The notes beneath the pieces were generated by a model. The model did no database searches. It worked only from the letters and a program-made list of their open reading frames with translations, and was not told where the DNA came from. The position numbers and the translations under genes were made by a program. This document shows positions 37,795 through 47,014 of a DNA stretch of 64,000 nt, piece after piece. How positions within the stretch are numbered: position 1 is the first letter of the stretch; each line of letters begins with the position of its first letter. The stretch covers positions 5,524,001 through 5,588,000 of the forward strand of contig NZ_CP088149.1 in assembly GCF_002845275.2 (NCBI RefSeq), read 5' to 3'. The stretch is from Pseudomonas sp. S06B 330. Lineage in GTDB: Bacteria > Pseudomonadota > Gammaproteobacteria > Pseudomonadales > Pseudomonadaceae.

Positions 37795-38988
37795 TCAGCT
37801 CCGTGAGTCCGGGCGGGTTCCCAGGCCCATGGCCTGCCGGGCAAACCAACGTTTGGCCGGGGGCAACAGGTCGAGCCCTAACAGCCCCAGGTTGCGCCCG
37901 GTGGCAATCAGCGGTTGCGCGCTGCCAAACAAGCGGGTGACGCGGTCGGAGAAGCCCACGGTCAGCTCCTGATCTAGGCGCTGGCGCTCGCGATAGGCCT
38001 GCAGCGTGGCAAAGTCACCAGGAACAGCAGGACCTGCCAGCAAACCTTCGGCCAACGCCTGCACATCGCGCAGAGACAGGTTGAAACCCTGACCGGCAAT
38101 TGGGTGCAGGCTATGGGCGGCATTGCCCAGAACCACCAGATGCGGACGCACCTGCTCCTGAGCCTCGATCAACGACAAGGGATACAGGTGCCGCGCACCG
38201 ACCTGGCGCAAGGTGCCCAAGCGGTAACCGAACACACTTTGCAATTCGCTGAGGAAGCTGCGCTCGTCCACTTCGGCCAAGCGTTTGGCGTCCATGCCGG
38301 CACGGGTCCAGACCAGCGCACAGCGGTTTTCCGGCAAAGGTAGCAGCGCCATCGGCCCCTCATCGGTGAAGCGCTCAAACGCCTGACCACAGTGGGCTTC
38401 GCTCGGCGTGATATTGGCAATCAGGGCACTCTGGTTGTACGGCCGCGAGCTGACATGAATACCCAGTTGCTCGCGCAGGCCGGATCGACCACCATCGGCC
38501 AGCACCGCCAGGTCGCATTCGACCACCGTATCGTCATTGAGCGTCAGCTGATAACCGTCCTCCAGCGCCTGCATAGCCGTCACTTCTGCCGGGCAGCGCC
38601 AACTTACCACTTCGGCGTCCAAGCCTTTCCACAGGCACTGGCCGAGCCAGGCGTTCTCCACCACATAACCCAGGGCTGGCACGCCCTCTTCCAGCGCGTC
38701 CAGACGCGTCGCACCAAAGCGGCCACGGTCGGACACCTGGATCTGGCGGATCGGTTCGGCGCGGCGGCTGATCTGCTGCCACAGGCCCAAACGCTCATAA
38801 ATCTGTCGGGTGCCGAAAGACAAAGCCGAGGAGCGGGCGTCATAGCTCGGTTGGTAGCTGTCGCCCGGCGCGAACGGCTCAATCAGCAGAATCTTCCAGC
38901 CACGCGTCTTGGCACCGGCTTGCAGGGTAAGCGCCAGGCTCGCGCCAACCAGGCCACCGCCAATGATTGCCAGGTTGACCCGATTCAT
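37795..38988 (-). CDS. ubiH: 2-octaprenyl-6-methoxyphenol hydroxylase UbiH
   Basis: FAD monooxygenase of ubiquinone synthesis, 397 residues. FAD-binding motif LAIIGGGLVGASLALTLQAG at residues 6-25; LVVLGNAAHSLHPIAGQGFNLSLRD near residue 290 completes the flavin site. Family relatives hydroxylate the aromatic ring of the prenylated intermediate, at C4 in E. coli. The ATG overlaps the pepP stop codon (ATGA at 38985-38988), so pepP and ubiH are translationally coupled, as in E. coli pepP-ubiH-visC. It is paralogous to ubiI two genes downstream. Confidence 0.93.
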   Translation of the reverse strand: MNRVNLAIIGGGLVGASLALTLQAGAKTRGWKILLIEPFAPGDSYQPSYDARSSALSFGTRQIYERLGLWQQISRRAEPIRQIQVSDRGRFGATRLDALEEGVPALGYVVENAWLGQCLWKGLDAEVVSWRCPAEVTAMQALEDGYQLTLNDDTVVECDLAVLADGGRSGLREQLGIHVSSRPYNQSALIANITPSEAHCGQAFERFTDEGPMALLPLPENRCALVWTRAGMDAKRLAEVDERSFLSELQSVFGYRLGTLRQVGARHLYPLSLIEAQEQVRPHLVVLGNAAHSLHPIAGQGFNLSLRDVQALAEGLLAGPAVPGDFATLQAYRERQRLDQELTVGFSDRVTRLFGSAQPLIATGRNLGLLGLDLLPPAKRWFARQAMGLGTRPDSRS

Positions 38989-40319
38989 GCCGCAGCACTG
39001 CGCGCAGCAGCCATCAAGGCTTCGATTTCGGCCACTGTCTTGGGAACACCTGAGGTCAGGATTTCACAGCCCTGCTTTGTTACCACTACGTCATCCTCGA
39101 TACGTACACCAATACCACGCCATTTTTTCGCGACGCTCTGGTTATCGGCACCGATGTAGATGCCTGGCTCCACCGTCAGGGCCATACCCGGTTCGAGCTC
39201 ACGCCACTGACCTCCGACCTTGTATTCACCAACATCGTGCACATCCATGCCCAGCCAGTGCCCGGCGCGGTGCATGTAGAAAGCCCGGTAGGCCTCACTT
39301 TCGATCAGCGCCTGTACATCACCTTTGAGCAGGCCCAACGCGACCAGGCCTTCAGTGATCACCTGCACCGTCGCCTCATGGGCGTGGTTCCAGTGCTTGC
39401 CTGGTGCAATCACGGCAAACGCCGCCTCCTGCGCCTTGAGTACCAGTTCGTAGATCGCCTTTTGCTCCGGCGAGAACTGCCCGCTGACCGGAAAGGTCCG
39501 GGTGATGTCGCTGGCGTAGCAATCGATCTCGCAGCCCGCGTCAATCAGCACCAGGTCCCCGTCTTTAAGCAGCGCGTCATTCTCCTGGTAGTGCAGGATG
39601 CAGCCGTTGCGGCCAGCGGCAACGATAGAGCCATAGGCCGGCATCTTCGCCCCGCCCTTGCGGAACTCGTAATCGAGCTCGGCCTCCAGGCTGTATTCGC
39701 GTAACCCTGCACGGCAGGCCTGCATGGCTCTGACGTGAGCCCGGGCAGAAATTGCCGCCGCCTCACGCATTACTTTCACTTCTGCCGCCGACTTATACAG
39801 GCGCATGTCATGCAGCAGATGATCCAGGGCAACGAATTCGTTCGGTGGCTGGGCGCCTAGGCGGGCCTTGGAGCGGATCACGTTGATCCAGTCCATCAGG
39901 TGACGGTCGAATTCCGGGTTGCTGCCCATGGCCGAGTAGACCCGGTCACGGCCTTCGATCAGACCGGGCAGGATGTCGTCGATGTCCGTGATGGGAAAGG
40001 CGTCATCGGCGCCAAAATCGCGGATCGCACCTTCCTGACCGGCGCGCAGGCCATCCCAGAGCTCACGCTCGGGATTGCGTTCACGGCAGAACAGTACGTA
40101 TTCGCCGTGCTCACGACCGGGGATCAGGGCAATCACCGCTTCAGGCTCGGGGAAGCCGCTCAAGTACTGGAAGTCGCTGTCCTGGCGGTACACATGCTCG
40201 ACGTCACGGTTGCGAATGGCAACCGCAGCGGCGGGCAGGATGGCAATGCTGTTGGGCTCCATCTGCGCCATCAGCGCCTTGCGTCGACGGGCGTATTCCG
40301 ACTTGGGGATATGGCTCAT
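38985..40319 (-). CDS. pepP: Xaa-Pro aminopeptidase P
   Basis: Cytoplasmic M24B metallopeptidase, 444 residues, that removes the N-terminal residue before a proline. The Mn-binding pita-bread residues sit in LVLIDAGCEIDCYASDITRT (two Asp), HRAGHWLGMDVHDVG (His), MALTVEPGIYI (Glu) and GIGVRIEDDVVVT (Glu). The N-terminal half has the usual non-catalytic domain (YRQDSDFQYLSGFPEPEAV). It is 22 bases after the UPF0149 gene and overlaps ubiH by 4 bases. Ribosome-binding site weak (GAGGGA about 12 bases upstream). Confidence 0.96.
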   Translation of the reverse strand: MSHIPKSEYARRRKALMAQMEPNSIAILPAAAVAIRNRDVEHVYRQDSDFQYLSGFPEPEAVIALIPGREHGEYVLFCRERNPERELWDGLRAGQEGAIRDFGADDAFPITDIDDILPGLIEGRDRVYSAMGSNPEFDRHLMDWINVIRSKARLGAQPPNEFVALDHLLHDMRLYKSAAEVKVMREAAAISARAHVRAMQACRAGLREYSLEAELDYEFRKGGAKMPAYGSIVAAGRNGCILHYQENDALLKDGDLVLIDAGCEIDCYASDITRTFPVSGQFSPEQKAIYELVLKAQEAAFAVIAPGKHWNHAHEATVQVITEGLVALGLLKGDVQALIESEAYRAFYMHRAGHWLGMDVHDVGEYKVGGQWRELEPGMALTVEPGIYIGADNQSVAKKWRGIGVRIEDDVVVTKQGCEILTSGVPKTVAEIEALMAAARSAAA

Positions 40320-40341
40320 GGGCAGTGGGGTCCCTCTGCAA

Positions 40342-40896
40342 TCAGTGCAGCGAAGGTTTGGCTGCAGGCTCGACTGGCTTGGCCAGCTCGGTGTACAGCA
40401 GCAGCGGAGCGACGCGCAGGTATTCCATTACTTCCATATAGTCGCTTTCGCCGTCTTCGGATTCTTCCAGAGCGTCCTGAACCTGGGAAATGGCATCCAG
40501 ATCCTGCAGGACTTCCTTGGCCTCGATGCTCAAGGTCAAGCCACCGGCGTTCAGACCAAAGCCATAGAGGAAGCCCTTGCACCACTCACCCAGGGCCGCG
40601 GCGCGTTCAGTCAGCGCGACATCATCGCCCGGCAGCAACAGCACGACAGTGATATCGTCACCGGTGAGCTCACCCTTGACCATCTCTTGTAGACCGATCA
40701 AAGCGTTACGAACGTTGTCTGCCGGATCATTTTCCAGCAGGTGCGCGGCATCGGCCAACCAGGCTTCGGCATCAAAGCCGGCACCGGTGCAACTGCGTCC
40801 GAGCAACAGCCCGTGCAGTTCGGCAGGGGATACAGGATGCCCGTTGCTGCTGAGCAAAGTGGCGAAAGCGGTGTACGGCGAATTGGTATTGGGCAT
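40342..40896 (-). CDS. UPF0149 (YgfB/YecA family) protein
   Basis: An acidic, mostly helical protein of 184 residues starting [18 protein letters not shown] at the ATG 40896; the TTG two codons upstream is less likely. The hallmark of the YgfB/YecA family, [22 protein letters not shown] near the N-terminus and a central [11 protein letters not shown], is clear. In P. aeruginosa YgfB has been described as an antagonist of AlpA in stress and antibiotic tolerance; this is knowledge of the family and not visible here. It heads the pepP-ubiH operon and diverges from the TIGR02449-zapA genes over 152 bases. Confidence 0.9.
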   Translation of the reverse strand: MPNTNSPYTAFATLLSSNGHPVSPAELHGLLLGRSCTGAGFDAEAWLADAAHLLENDPADNVRNALIGLQEMVKGELTGDDITVVLLLPGDDVALTERAAALGEWCKGFLYGFGLNAGGLTLSIEAKEVLQDLDAISQVQDALEESEDGESDYMEVMEYLRVAPLLLYTELAKPVEPAAKPSLH

Positions 40897-41048
40897 GGGC
40901 AACTAGGCGCCAGACGGCGCAATGACTAGAATGAAGACCTTGTATCCTAGCACCGGCAGGCGCGCCAAGACCATCGACGCGGCCAACTCGGGGCAGGCCG
41001 GGGCATAAACCGGGCAACCACCCGCCAGACCGAATCGAGTGGCAACCA

Positions 41049-41258
41049 ATGCAAGAGAACGATCTGCAAACGCTGATGGGCCGATTCGAACTGCTGATTG
41101 AGCGGGTCGAGCAACTAAAACGGCAAAACGCACTCCTAATAGCTCAGGAAAAGTCCTGGCGCGAGGAGCGCGCCCACCTCATCGAAAAAAACGAAATCGC
41201 CCGGCGTAAGGTCGAATCGATGATTTTGCGACTCAAGGCCCTGGAGCAAGACTCATGA
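41049..41258 (+). CDS. TIGR02449 family coiled-coil protein
   Basis: A 69-residue, almost fully helical and strongly charged protein (LQTLMGRFELLIERVEQLKR, then EEKNEIARRKVESMILRLK-like heptads) with a coiled-coil pattern along its whole length. The family resembles the division factor ZapB in size and coiled coil. It precedes zapA and overlaps it by 4 bases (ATGA at 41255-41258), so the two are translationally coupled. That linkage suggests a partner in Z-ring organisation. Function is inferred from context. Confidence 0.85.
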   Translation: MQENDLQTLMGRFELLIERVEQLKRQNALLIAQEKSWREERAHLIEKNEIARRKVESMILRLKALEQDS

Positions 41259-41569
41259 GTTCAAGCAATAGCGTCACCGTTCAGATCCTCGACAAAGAAT
41301 ATTCGATCATCTGTCCGCCCGAAGAGCGCAGCAACCTAGTCAGCGCAGCGCGCTACCTGGATGGCAAGATGCGCGAAATCCGCAGCAGCGGCAAAGTCAT
41401 TGGCGCCGACCGGATCGCGGTGATGGCTGCGCTGAACATCACCCACGACCTGCTGCACAACCAGGAACGCCCTGAAGTGCCAACGGGTGCCAGCCGTGAA
41501 CAGGTGCGCGACCTGCTGGAACGAGTCGATCAGGCCCTGACCGACGATGCGGATACAAAACCCCGTTGA
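41255..41569 (+). CDS. zapA: Cell division protein ZapA
   Basis: Cytoplasmic FtsZ-ring associated protein of 104 residues. The N-terminal beta-rich head SVTVQILDKEYSIICPPEER is followed by AARYLDGKMREIRSSGKVIG and the long helical tail (RIAVMAALNITHDLLHNQE) used for dimer and tetramer formation. It promotes bundling of FtsZ filaments. Its start codon overlaps the TIGR02449 stop. The 6S RNA gene follows about 20 bases after its stop, the conserved zapA-ssrS-fau arrangement of gammaproteobacteria. Confidence 0.95.
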   Translation: MSSSNSVTVQILDKEYSIICPPEERSNLVSAARYLDGKMREIRSSGKVIGADRIAVMAALNITHDLLHNQERPEVPTGASREQVRDLLERVDQALTDDADTKPR

Positions 41570-41587
41570 GTTTCAGTATACTGGCGC

Positions 41588-41766
41588 CACTCCCTGGAGT
41601 GCTTGCCAGTCGGTCATGTCCCTGAGCCGATACGCACAACCACGGGGGTTGCACGTTGGGGCCGGTGTGCATGTCCGCTTGACGGAAAGCCTGAACGCCT
41701 CCTGCAATCTCCACCTTGAACTTTCGGGTTCAAGGGCTACACCGACAGCGGTTCGTCGGGGAGCCT
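41588..41766 (+). ncRNA. ssrS: 6S RNA (RNA polymerase regulator)
   Basis: Lies between zapA and fau, where 6S RNA is encoded across gammaproteobacteria. The sequence carries elements I recognise from pseudomonad 6S RNA: TCGGTCATGTCCCTGAGCCG near the 5' side, GGTGTGCATGTCCGC, ACGGAAAGCC, and the hairpin CCTTGAACTTTCGGGTTCAAGG near the 3' side. The ends pair (CTCCC at 41590 with GGGAG at 41758-41762). It binds the sigma-70 holoenzyme in stationary phase. Ends are estimated to within a few bases. Confidence 0.92.
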
Positions 41767-41802
41767 GAATTACCTTTGTTCGCGTCACACGCGTGCAATC
41801 GA

Positions 41803-41823
41803 GCTGTCGCCTTCGGCGACAGC
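41803..41823 (+). promoter_or_regulatory. Perfect hairpin between 6S RNA and fau
   Basis: GCTGTCGCC-TTC-GGCGACAGC: a 9-bp perfect stem with a 3-base loop, 23 bases before the fau start. No T run follows. It could delimit the 6S precursor or influence fau translation. Confidence 0.45.
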
Positions 41824-41845
41824 CCTCTCTGGGAACGCCCGTGCC

Positions 41846-42454
41846 ATGACCGACACCGCGCCGCTCACCCGCCCCCAACTTCGCCGCCTGTTACGAGATG
41901 CCCGTCGCGCCCTGAGCCCAGCCGAGCAACGCCAGGCTGCGCGTGGACTGTACCGGCAACTGGCCCAGCATCCACTGTTTCGCCGCGCCAGGCACATCGC
42001 CCTGTATTTGCCCAATGATTGCGAGATCGACCCCCGCCTGTTGTTGCGCGAAGCTCAGCGGCGCGGCAAGCGCACCTACTTACCGGTGCTGCAGGCTTGG
42101 CCAAGAAGCAAAATGGTCTTTCAACGCATCGAACACGGCGAAAAATTGCGCCCCAACCGCTTTCGCATCCCCGAGCCACACATCAGCTTGGCGCGGCAAC
42201 GACCAATCTGGGCACTGGACCTGATCCTGCTGCCATTGGTGGGATTCGACGAGGTGGGTGGCCGACTGGGCATGGGCGGTGGCTTCTACGATCGAAGCCT
42301 GGCCTATCAGGCCCGCCGAAAGGCGTGGAAAAAGCCTTTGCTGCTGGGGCTGGCACATGAATGCCAAAAGGTCGAACGACTGGCCCAAGCCAGTTGGGAT
42401 GTACCACTACAAGGAACGGTCTCGGACCGTGGCTGGTACCTGGCGCCTGGCTAA
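41846..42454 (+). CDS. fau: 5-formyltetrahydrofolate cyclo-ligase
   Basis: ATP-dependent enzyme converting 5-formyl-THF to 5,10-methenyl-THF, 202 residues. It begins MTDTAPLTRPQLRRLLRDAR and has the family motifs YLPNDCEIDPRLLLREAQ and the C-terminal GFDEVGGRLGMGGGFYDRSL, which binds ATP and folate. Linkage to the 6S RNA gene is the classical ssrS-ygfA arrangement. A serine-glycine one-carbon route (gcv) is also encoded in this window, so the enzyme would recycle an inhibitory folate made there. Ribosome-binding site weak. Confidence 0.93.
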   Translation: MTDTAPLTRPQLRRLLRDARRALSPAEQRQAARGLYRQLAQHPLFRRARHIALYLPNDCEIDPRLLLREAQRRGKRTYLPVLQAWPRSKMVFQRIEHGEKLRPNRFRIPEPHISLARQRPIWALDLILLPLVGFDEVGGRLGMGGGFYDRSLAYQARRKAWKKPLLLGLAHECQKVERLAQASWDVPLQGTVSDRGWYLAPG

Positions 42455-42472
42455 GAGGCGCAAGCACAGCGA

Positions 42473-42613
42473 TCAACGCTGTTGCGAATTGACCGGCATC
42501 TCATAAGGAGCGTCGAGCTTGCGCTCCCATAGGCTTTGCGCATAACCGGTAGTGACCACACCCAAACCGAACAAAAATACCAAAATCCAGAGCAAGTCCG
42601 GTTTGCGATTCAT
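42473..42613 (-). CDS. Small single-pass membrane protein, 46 residues
   Basis: A short ORF below the usual length cut-off. GAGGGGG lies 6 bases before the ATG, an excellent ribosome-binding site. The protein starts MNRKPDLLWILVFLFGLGVV, with a positively charged end and one hydrophobic segment (about residues 7-24), and ends with a hydrophilic tail WERKLDAPYEMPVNSQQR. It fits an N-in/C-out single-pass membrane peptide or an uncleaved signal anchor. It is transcribed towards fau and diverges from the EVE gene over 178 bases. I recall similar short proteins in pseudomonads but no function. Confidence 0.72.
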   Translation of the reverse strand: MNRKPDLLWILVFLFGLGVVTTGYAQSLWERKLDAPYEMPVNSQQR

Positions 42614-42791
42614 CGATTGCCCCCCTCAGGCAAACTGATCACGTGTCAGCAACATTTTTATGGGTTGCAGCAGCGTCAAGCTTAAAATGGGCGCATTCTC
42701 CGACAACGCGCGTCGACACGCAAACCTTGACGCCAACCGACTGTCGGTTTCATGCAACAGGTTATTTCAAATTTTGTCAGGAGCAGCACCC

Positions 42792-43241
42792 ATGGCCTAT
42801 TGGCTGATGAAATCCGAGCCCGATGAACTCTCGATCAAGGATCTGGCACGCTTGAAACAGGCGCGCTGGGACGGTGTTCGTAACTATCAGGCACGCAATT
42901 TCCTGCGCACCATGGCAGTGGGTGACCAATTTTTCTTCTACCACTCCAGCTGCCCCGAGCCCGGCATTGCCGGTATCGCCAAGATCAGTGCCGCCGCCTA
43001 CCCCGACCCGACAGCCCTGGACCCGCAAAGCCACTATTTCGACGCCAAAGCCAATGAAGACAAAAACCCTTGGAGCGCCGTCGACGTTGCTCACGTAGAG
43101 ACTTTCAGCAAGATCTTGGGCCTGGGATACCTCAAGCAACAGACCGCCCTGGCCGAACTACCCCTGGTACAGAAAGGCAGTCGCCTGTCAGTGATGCCGG
43201 TGACTCCCGAACAATGGGCTGCGGTACTCGCCTTACGCTAA
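42792..43241 (+). CDS. EVE domain protein
   Basis: A 149-residue single-domain protein starting MAYWLMKSEPDELSIKDLAR; AGGAG is 8 bases upstream, so the longer frame to 42660 is dropped. The EVE fold, related to PUA and YTH domains, is shown by WLMKSEPDEL, WDGVRNYQARNFLRTM, DQFFFYHSSCPEPGIAGIAK and NPWSAVDV. Such domains bind modified bases in DNA or RNA; in housekeeping settings like this they are thought to recognise modified nucleic acids, but the ligand of this protein is unknown. Single gene, with its promoter in the 178 bases shared with the small membrane protein. Confidence 0.92.
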   Translation: MAYWLMKSEPDELSIKDLARLKQARWDGVRNYQARNFLRTMAVGDQFFFYHSSCPEPGIAGIAKISAAAYPDPTALDPQSHYFDAKANEDKNPWSAVDVAHVETFSKILGLGYLKQQTALAELPLVQKGSRLSVMPVTPEQWAAVLALR

Positions 43242-43334
43242 ACAGCGTAGGATTGCGGACTGATTGACCAATATCAACGCGCCAGGATCGGTGCCACGTC
43301 ACACTCTGACGTGAATGCAGCAGGATGCAGACTG

Positions 43335-44294
43335 ATGAGCCAACATACCCCAAAACTGTTCGCTGGCGCCTTGATCGCCCTGCTTCTGGCTGCGGGCGGC
43401 CTGGGCTACTGGAAATCCCTGCACGATCGCTTGCCCGACGGCCTGAGCATGGGCAACGGCCGGCTCGAAGCCACTGAAGTGCAGATCGCCACCAAGATTC
43501 CTGGACGCCTGGCCGAAGTACTGGCCGATGAAGGTGACAAGGTTACTCAGGGCCAACTTTTAGCCCGTATCGACACCCGCACCCTCGAGGCCCAGCGTAA
43601 CCAGGCTGAGGCAGAAGTACTGCGCGCCCAGGAAAACTACTCTGCCGCCCAGGCCAACGTGCAACTGCGCCAAAGCGAACTGCTACTGGCCAGCCAGGAA
43701 CTCAAGCGCGTACGGGAAATTTTCCTGCGCAAATACGCCAGCCAACAATTGCTCGACCAGCAGCAAGCACGTTATGACACGGCCAACTCTGCAGTCGTCG
43801 CCGCACGTGCTCAACTGGCAGCCATCAAGGCCGCCATCGGTGCCGCCCAGGCTCAAGTCGCCCAACTCACCAGTGAAATCGACGACAGCAGCCTACGTGC
43901 GCCGATCAACGGCATCATTCAGTTGCGCCTGGCCGAGCCCGGTGAAGTCCTTGGCGCGGGTGGGCGGGTATTGATGCTGATCGACCCCAATGACCAGTAC
44001 ATGAACCTCTACCTGCCAGCGTCGACCAGCGGTCGGCTGACCGTCGGCGATCAGGCCCGAGTAGTGCTCGATGCCCTGCCGGAAAAGGCTCTGCCAGCGA
44101 AGATTGCCTTTGTGGCTGCCAAAGCTCAGTTCACGCCAAAACAAGTGGAAACCCGCGACGAACGGCAAAAGCTGGTGTTTCGGGTCAAGCTGCGCCTAAC
44201 CGAACCCAGCGCCGTGCCGCAAGCCAAGCCTGGCATGCCAGGCGCAGGCTACGTGCGCACCGCTGAAGTGGACTGGCCGGCCAACCTGCAATGA
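43335..44294 (+). CDS. HlyD-family periplasmic adaptor of an ABC exporter (YhiI type)
   Basis: Membrane fusion protein of 319 residues. The ATG at 43335 follows AGGA; an in-frame ATG at 43311 lacks a site. One N-terminal membrane helix (LFAGALIALLLAAGGLGYW, residues 8-26) anchors it. The periplasmic part has lipoyl halves (IPGRLAEVLADEGDKVTQGQ and SLRAPINGIIQLRLAEPGEV) around a helical hairpin rich in Gln and Ala. It overlaps the next gene by 4 bases. With the two downstream genes it matches the E. coli yhiI-rbbA-yhhJ exporter order. Substrate unknown; no outer-membrane partner is nearby. Confidence 0.88.
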   Translation: MSQHTPKLFAGALIALLLAAGGLGYWKSLHDRLPDGLSMGNGRLEATEVQIATKIPGRLAEVLADEGDKVTQGQLLARIDTRTLEAQRNQAEAEVLRAQENYSAAQANVQLRQSELLLASQELKRVREIFLRKYASQQLLDQQQARYDTANSAVVAARAQLAAIKAAIGAAQAQVAQLTSEIDDSSLRAPINGIIQLRLAEPGEVLGAGGRVLMLIDPNDQYMNLYLPASTSGRLTVGDQARVVLDALPEKALPAKIAFVAAKAQFTPKQVETRDERQKLVFRVKLRLTEPSAVPQAKPGMPGAGYVRTAEVDWPANLQ

Positions 44295-47014
44295 ACGCAC
44301 TGGCGCTGCAGGCCGAGGGTATCAGCCATCGTTATGGCAAGCTGGGCGCCCTGCAGGACATCACCTTCAATCTGCCTGCGGGCACTCGCTGCGGCCTGAT
44401 CGGCCCGGATGGAGCCGGCAAATCCAGCCTGCTCGGTCTGATTGCCGGGGTGAAAAAACTGCAAAACGGTGAGCTCTCAGTGCTCGGCGGCTCAATCCGC
44501 AAGCGCCGCCACCGCAATAGCCTATACCCGCGTATCGCCTTTATGCCTCAGGGGCTGGGCAACAACCTCTACCCCGAGTTGTCGATCCGCGAAAACATCC
44601 GTTTCTTCGCTACCCTGTTCGGTCTCAGCGCGGTGGAATGCGAGCGGCGCATGCACAACCTGCTGCTAGCCACCGACCTCGAACGCTTTGCCGAGCGACC
44701 TGCCGGCAAGTTGTCCGGTGGCATGAAGCAGAAGCTCGGATTGTGCTGTGCCCTGATCCACGAACCGGACTTGTTGATCCTCGACGAGCCAACAACAGGT
44801 GTAGACCCATTGTCACGCCGACGTTTTTGGGAACTCGTGGAGCAGGTCCGCAAGGATCGACCGCAGTTGACCCTGTTGGTAGCCACGGCGTACATGGAGG
44901 AGGCCGAGCAGTTTGAACACTGCCTGATGCTCGATCGCGGCAAATTAATTGCCTCAGGGCTTAGCGCCGAACTTGCCGGCGTCACCGCCAGCGGCAAGCT
45001 GGATGACGCCTTCACTCATTACCAAGGCGACAGTGCACACGCCGCGCAACCCCTGCAGATTCCTCCGCGCCCTGACGGCGACACGACGATTGCGATCGAA
45101 GCGCATGAACTGACCCTGCGCTTCGGGGATTTCACTGCGGTGAACAAGGTCAGCTTCGCCATCGGTCGCGGTGAAATCTTCGGCTTTCTCGGCTCCAACG
45201 GCTGCGGCAAGACCACTACCATGAAAGTGCTCACCGGATTGATGCCGGCCAGCGAAGGCAGCGCCACCCTGCTGGGTCGACCCGTGGACGCCAAAGACCT
45301 GGCCACGCGCAAGCGGGTCGGTTTCATGTCGCAGAGTTTCTCGCTGTATGGCGAGCTGAGCGTGCGCCAGAACCTGGAACTGCACGCCCGACTGTTCGAT
45401 CTGCCCAAGGCTGACAGCGCACCGCGTATCGCCGAGCTGATCGAGCGCTTTGACCTCGGCGCAATCGCCGACCAGCAATCCGGGGCCTTGCCGTTGGGCC
45501 TGCGCCAACGCCTGTCATTGGCGGTGGCAGTCCTGCACCGGCCTGAAGTGCTGATCCTCGACGAACCGACTTCGGGGGTCGACCCGGCTGCCCGTGATGA
45601 CTTTTGGCGCTTGCTGATCGAACTGTCACGGGATCAAGGGGTGACTATCTTCCTCTCCACCCACTTCATGAACGAGGCGCTGCGTTGTGACCGCATCAGC
45701 CTGATGCACGCCGGTAAGGTATTGGCTTGCGACACACCTGCCGCACTCCAGCAGCAGTTCGCCGGCGCCACCCTGGAAGACGCATTTGTCACCTGTCTTG
45801 AACAAGCCCAAGGTACGAGCGAAACGTCTGCCGCTACAAAGCAACTGGATGCACCCGCCGCGACAGTGCCACTGTTGATGTCCCAGGGTTTCAGCATCAG
45901 ACGCCTGTTCGCCGTGGCTACCCGCGAAGGCAAAGAGTTGCTGCGTGACAAAGTTCGCTTGGCCTTCGCCCTGCTCGGCGCCTTGTTCATGATGGTGATC
46001 TTCGGCTACGGCATTTCGCTGGATGTGGAAAACCTCGCGTTCGCCGTCTACGACCAGGATCAGACCCCACAAAGCAGGGCTTACCTTGAAGCCTTCCGCG
46101 GCTCACGCTATTTCGCCGAACAACCACCCATTCGCGATTCGGCACAGTTGCATAAGCGTCTGCAGCGTTCAGAAATCAAATTGGCCCTGGAGATCCCACC
46201 CGGGTTTGCTCGCGACCTGCACGCCGGACGCCAGCCAGTGGTGGCCGCCTGGCTCGACGGCGGCATGCCGTTTCGCGCCGAGACCAGCCGCAACTACGTC
46301 GAAGCCGTGCACCAGGCCAACCTTGAGCAATTGGCGGCGCTGAGCAGCCAGGCACTCCCCGGACAAACACCGGTACGCCTGGAGACCCGCTTTCGCTACA
46401 ACCAAGATGTGGTCAGCGTCAATGCTATCGGCCCGGGGGTGATGGCGCTGATCCTCGCCTTCATTCCCGCCATGCTCACGGCCTTGGGTATCGTTCGCGA
46501 GAAAGAACTGGGCTCGATCACCAACTTTTATGCTACGCCACTGACCCGCCTGGAGTTCCTGCTCGGCAAGCAGGCGCCGTACCTGGCCATCAGCCTGGTC
46601 AATCTGGCCTTGCTAGTGGCAATGAACCGCTGGCTGTTTGGTGTGCCGTTCAAAGGTAGCGCCGTGGCACTGGCCTGTGGTGGGCTGTTGTACCTGCTGG
46701 CAACCACCAGCCTGGGCCTGCTGATCTCCGCCTTCACCCGCACGCAAATTGCCGCGATCCTCGGCACCATGATCATCACCAGCCTGCCGACCATCCAATT
46801 CTCCGGGCTGATCGTACCGCGCTCCTCACTCGATGGCTCGGCTGCGCTGATGGGGCAACTGTTCCCGGCTGGCTACTTTCTCGATATCGCCGTCGGCACC
46901 TTCACCAAGGCGCTGAGTCTGCGTGAGCTATGGCCGCAGTGCCTGGCGCTGCTGGGTTTCTTCCTCGGTTTCACCGGCCTGAGCCTGGCCATGCTGAAGA
47001 AGCAGGAGGTCTGA
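44291..47014 (+). CDS. rbbA: ABC exporter with two ATPase domains fused to a permease (RbbA/YhiH type)
   Basis: A 907-residue fusion. Two nucleotide-binding domains come first: Walker A GPDGAGKSS at 39-47 with LSGGMKQKLGLCC and LLILDEPTTGVDP, then GSNGCGKTTT near 301-310 with LPLGLRQRLSLAVAV and LILDEPTSGVDP. The C-terminal third (from about residue 540) is an ABC-2-type membrane domain with about six helices and a large periplasmic loop after the first. E. coli RbbA was named for ribosome association, but this fusion fits an exporter. It overlaps the adaptor gene by 4 bases and touches the next permease gene by one base (TGATG). Confidence 0.9.
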   Translation: MNALALQAEGISHRYGKLGALQDITFNLPAGTRCGLIGPDGAGKSSLLGLIAGVKKLQNGELSVLGGSIRKRRHRNSLYPRIAFMPQGLGNNLYPELSIRENIRFFATLFGLSAVECERRMHNLLLATDLERFAERPAGKLSGGMKQKLGLCCALIHEPDLLILDEPTTGVDPLSRRRFWELVEQVRKDRPQLTLLVATAYMEEAEQFEHCLMLDRGKLIASGLSAELAGVTASGKLDDAFTHYQGDSAHAAQPLQIPPRPDGDTTIAIEAHELTLRFGDFTAVNKVSFAIGRGEIFGFLGSNGCGKTTTMKVLTGLMPASEGSATLLGRPVDAKDLATRKRVGFMSQSFSLYGELSVRQNLELHARLFDLPKADSAPRIAELIERFDLGAIADQQSGALPLGLRQRLSLAVAVLHRPEVLILDEPTSGVDPAARDDFWRLLIELSRDQGVTIFLSTHFMNEALRCDRISLMHAGKVLACDTPAALQQQFAGATLEDAFVTCLEQAQGTSETSAATKQLDAPAATVPLLMSQGFSIRRLFAVATREGKELLRDKVRLAFALLGALFMMVIFGYGISLDVENLAFAVYDQDQTPQSRAYLEAFRGSRYFAEQPPIRDSAQLHKRLQRSEIKLALEIPPGFARDLHAGRQPVVAAWLDGGMPFRAETSRNYVEAVHQANLEQLAALSSQALPGQTPVRLETRFRYNQDVVSVNAIGPGVMALILAFIPAMLTALGIVREKELGSITNFYATPLTRLEFLLGKQAPYLAISLVNLALLVAMNRWLFGVPFKGSAVALACGGLLYLLATTSLGLLISAFTRTQIAAILGTMIITSLPTIQFSGLIVPRSSLDGSAALMGQLFPAGYFLDIAVGTFTKALSLRELWPQCLALLGFFLGFTGLSLAMLKKQEV

